In this document: positions 5,088 through 5,342 of the stretch, piece after piece | Numbering within the stretch: the first letter of the stretch is position 1 | How the letters are laid out: the number at the start of each line of letters is the position of its first letter | Assembly (NCBI GenBank): GCA_004357015.1 | Contig: SMXE01000106.1 | Coordinates: forward strand, 1-5,342 | Length of the DNA: 5,342 nt | Direction of reading: 5' to 3' | Source of the DNA: Caldithrix sp. | GTDB taxonomy: Bacteria; Zhuqueibacterota; Zhuqueibacteria; Oceanimicrobiales; Oceanimicrobiaceae | Notes under the pieces: model-generated | The model's input: the letters and a program-made list of their open reading frames with translations, nothing else | Database searches by the model: none | Told to the model about the DNA's origin: nothing | Made by a program: the position numbers and the translations under genes

Positions 5088-5342
5088 GCTAGAGGCTTCT
5101 CTCTGTTTAGCCGCGGCGGCGCTGCCTGGTACGGGTTGGGGACCCATGCGGAACACAGTTATGGTTGTGTGGATTCAGAGACGCCGGAGCTCGGGGTTGG
5201 GATTTGCGCCAGCCATCGCTCGAAGGGTGTTGGCCGGGCGTTAGGCTTGAGCGTTGCCCCGGAGAAGTTCGCGCGTCAGCTGTACGAGTCCGAAGGGTTC
5301 GTCAAAGTTGGTGAGTCCGGGTCATCATGGACTTTCCTTCTT
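5088..5342 (+). pseudogene. GNAT acetyltransferase remnant, 5'-truncated and running off the edge
   Basis: The frame whose codons end at 5342 reads like the second half of a GNAT-family N-acetyltransferase. A GGAAWYGL strand is followed by YGCVDSETPELGVGI, then HRSKGVGRAL (motif A, the acetyl-CoA pyrophosphate loop), then LSVAPEKFARQLYESEGFVK (motif B, with the usual LYE..GF) and GESGSSWTFLL at the edge. Two things are wrong. The N-terminal half is absent, with no plausible start before the symporter stop at 5083. The helix of about 15 residues normally found between motif A and the LSV strand is also missing, so GVGRAL runs straight into GLSV. This looks like a decaying gene joined to the end of the symporter gene. 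Its 3' end lies beyond the window, so an intact continuation cannot be excluded. The left boundary is approximate; the overlapping frame starting at 4984 is a shadow. Confidence 0.65.

Overview
The window looks like ordinary bacterial chromosome of moderate GC content, with tightly packed housekeeping genes separated by one looser, AT-richer stretch. The taxon cannot be fixed from the sequence. The mix of genes would suit an uncultivated PVC-type lineage (for example Verrucomicrobiota) or a similar soil or freshwater bacterium, but this is a weak guess. No tRNA, rRNA, CRISPR array or insertion sequence is visible.

Left part (1-1321). A complete 81-residue GlsB/YeaQ/YmgE-type small membrane protein (5-250, +) is followed by a weak hairpin. 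A convergent 50-residue single-pass membrane protein on the minus strand (401-553) has its own ribosome binding site and is unrecognised. Then comes about 330 bases of AT-rich DNA with palindromes but no convincing gene. The most interesting item is at 881-1239 (+): an ArsC/Spx-type thioredoxin-fold protein whose catalytic cysteine position is an in-frame TGA. A perfect 7-bp stem with a G-first triloop lies 23 nt after the TGA, a good match to a bacterial SECIS element. I read it as a candidate selenoprotein with a U-T-C-C (UxxC) active site. The same gene also needs a -1 frame change, located at a GGGAAAA heptamer in slippery-site register, to reach its conserved cis-proline C-terminal half. 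The locus is therefore one of three things: a selenoprotein carrying a one-base indel, a doubly recoded gene, or a pseudogene.

Middle (1322-3640, -). pyrF-pyrE-thrB form a compact operon with overlapping ends (4 nt and 8 nt). It encodes orotidine-5'-phosphate decarboxylase and orotate phosphoribosyltransferase, the last two steps of UMP synthesis, and homoserine kinase for threonine. A candidate sigma70-type promoter and a 12-bp direct repeat lie just upstream.

Right part (3827-5342, +). A divergent, complete dicarboxylate/amino-acid:cation symporter of the GltP/GltT (SLC1) family keeps all the acidic-amino-acid binding residues. Immediately behind it is a GNAT acetyltransferase reading frame that lacks its N-terminal half and an internal helix and runs off the window edge. 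It is probably a decayed gene.
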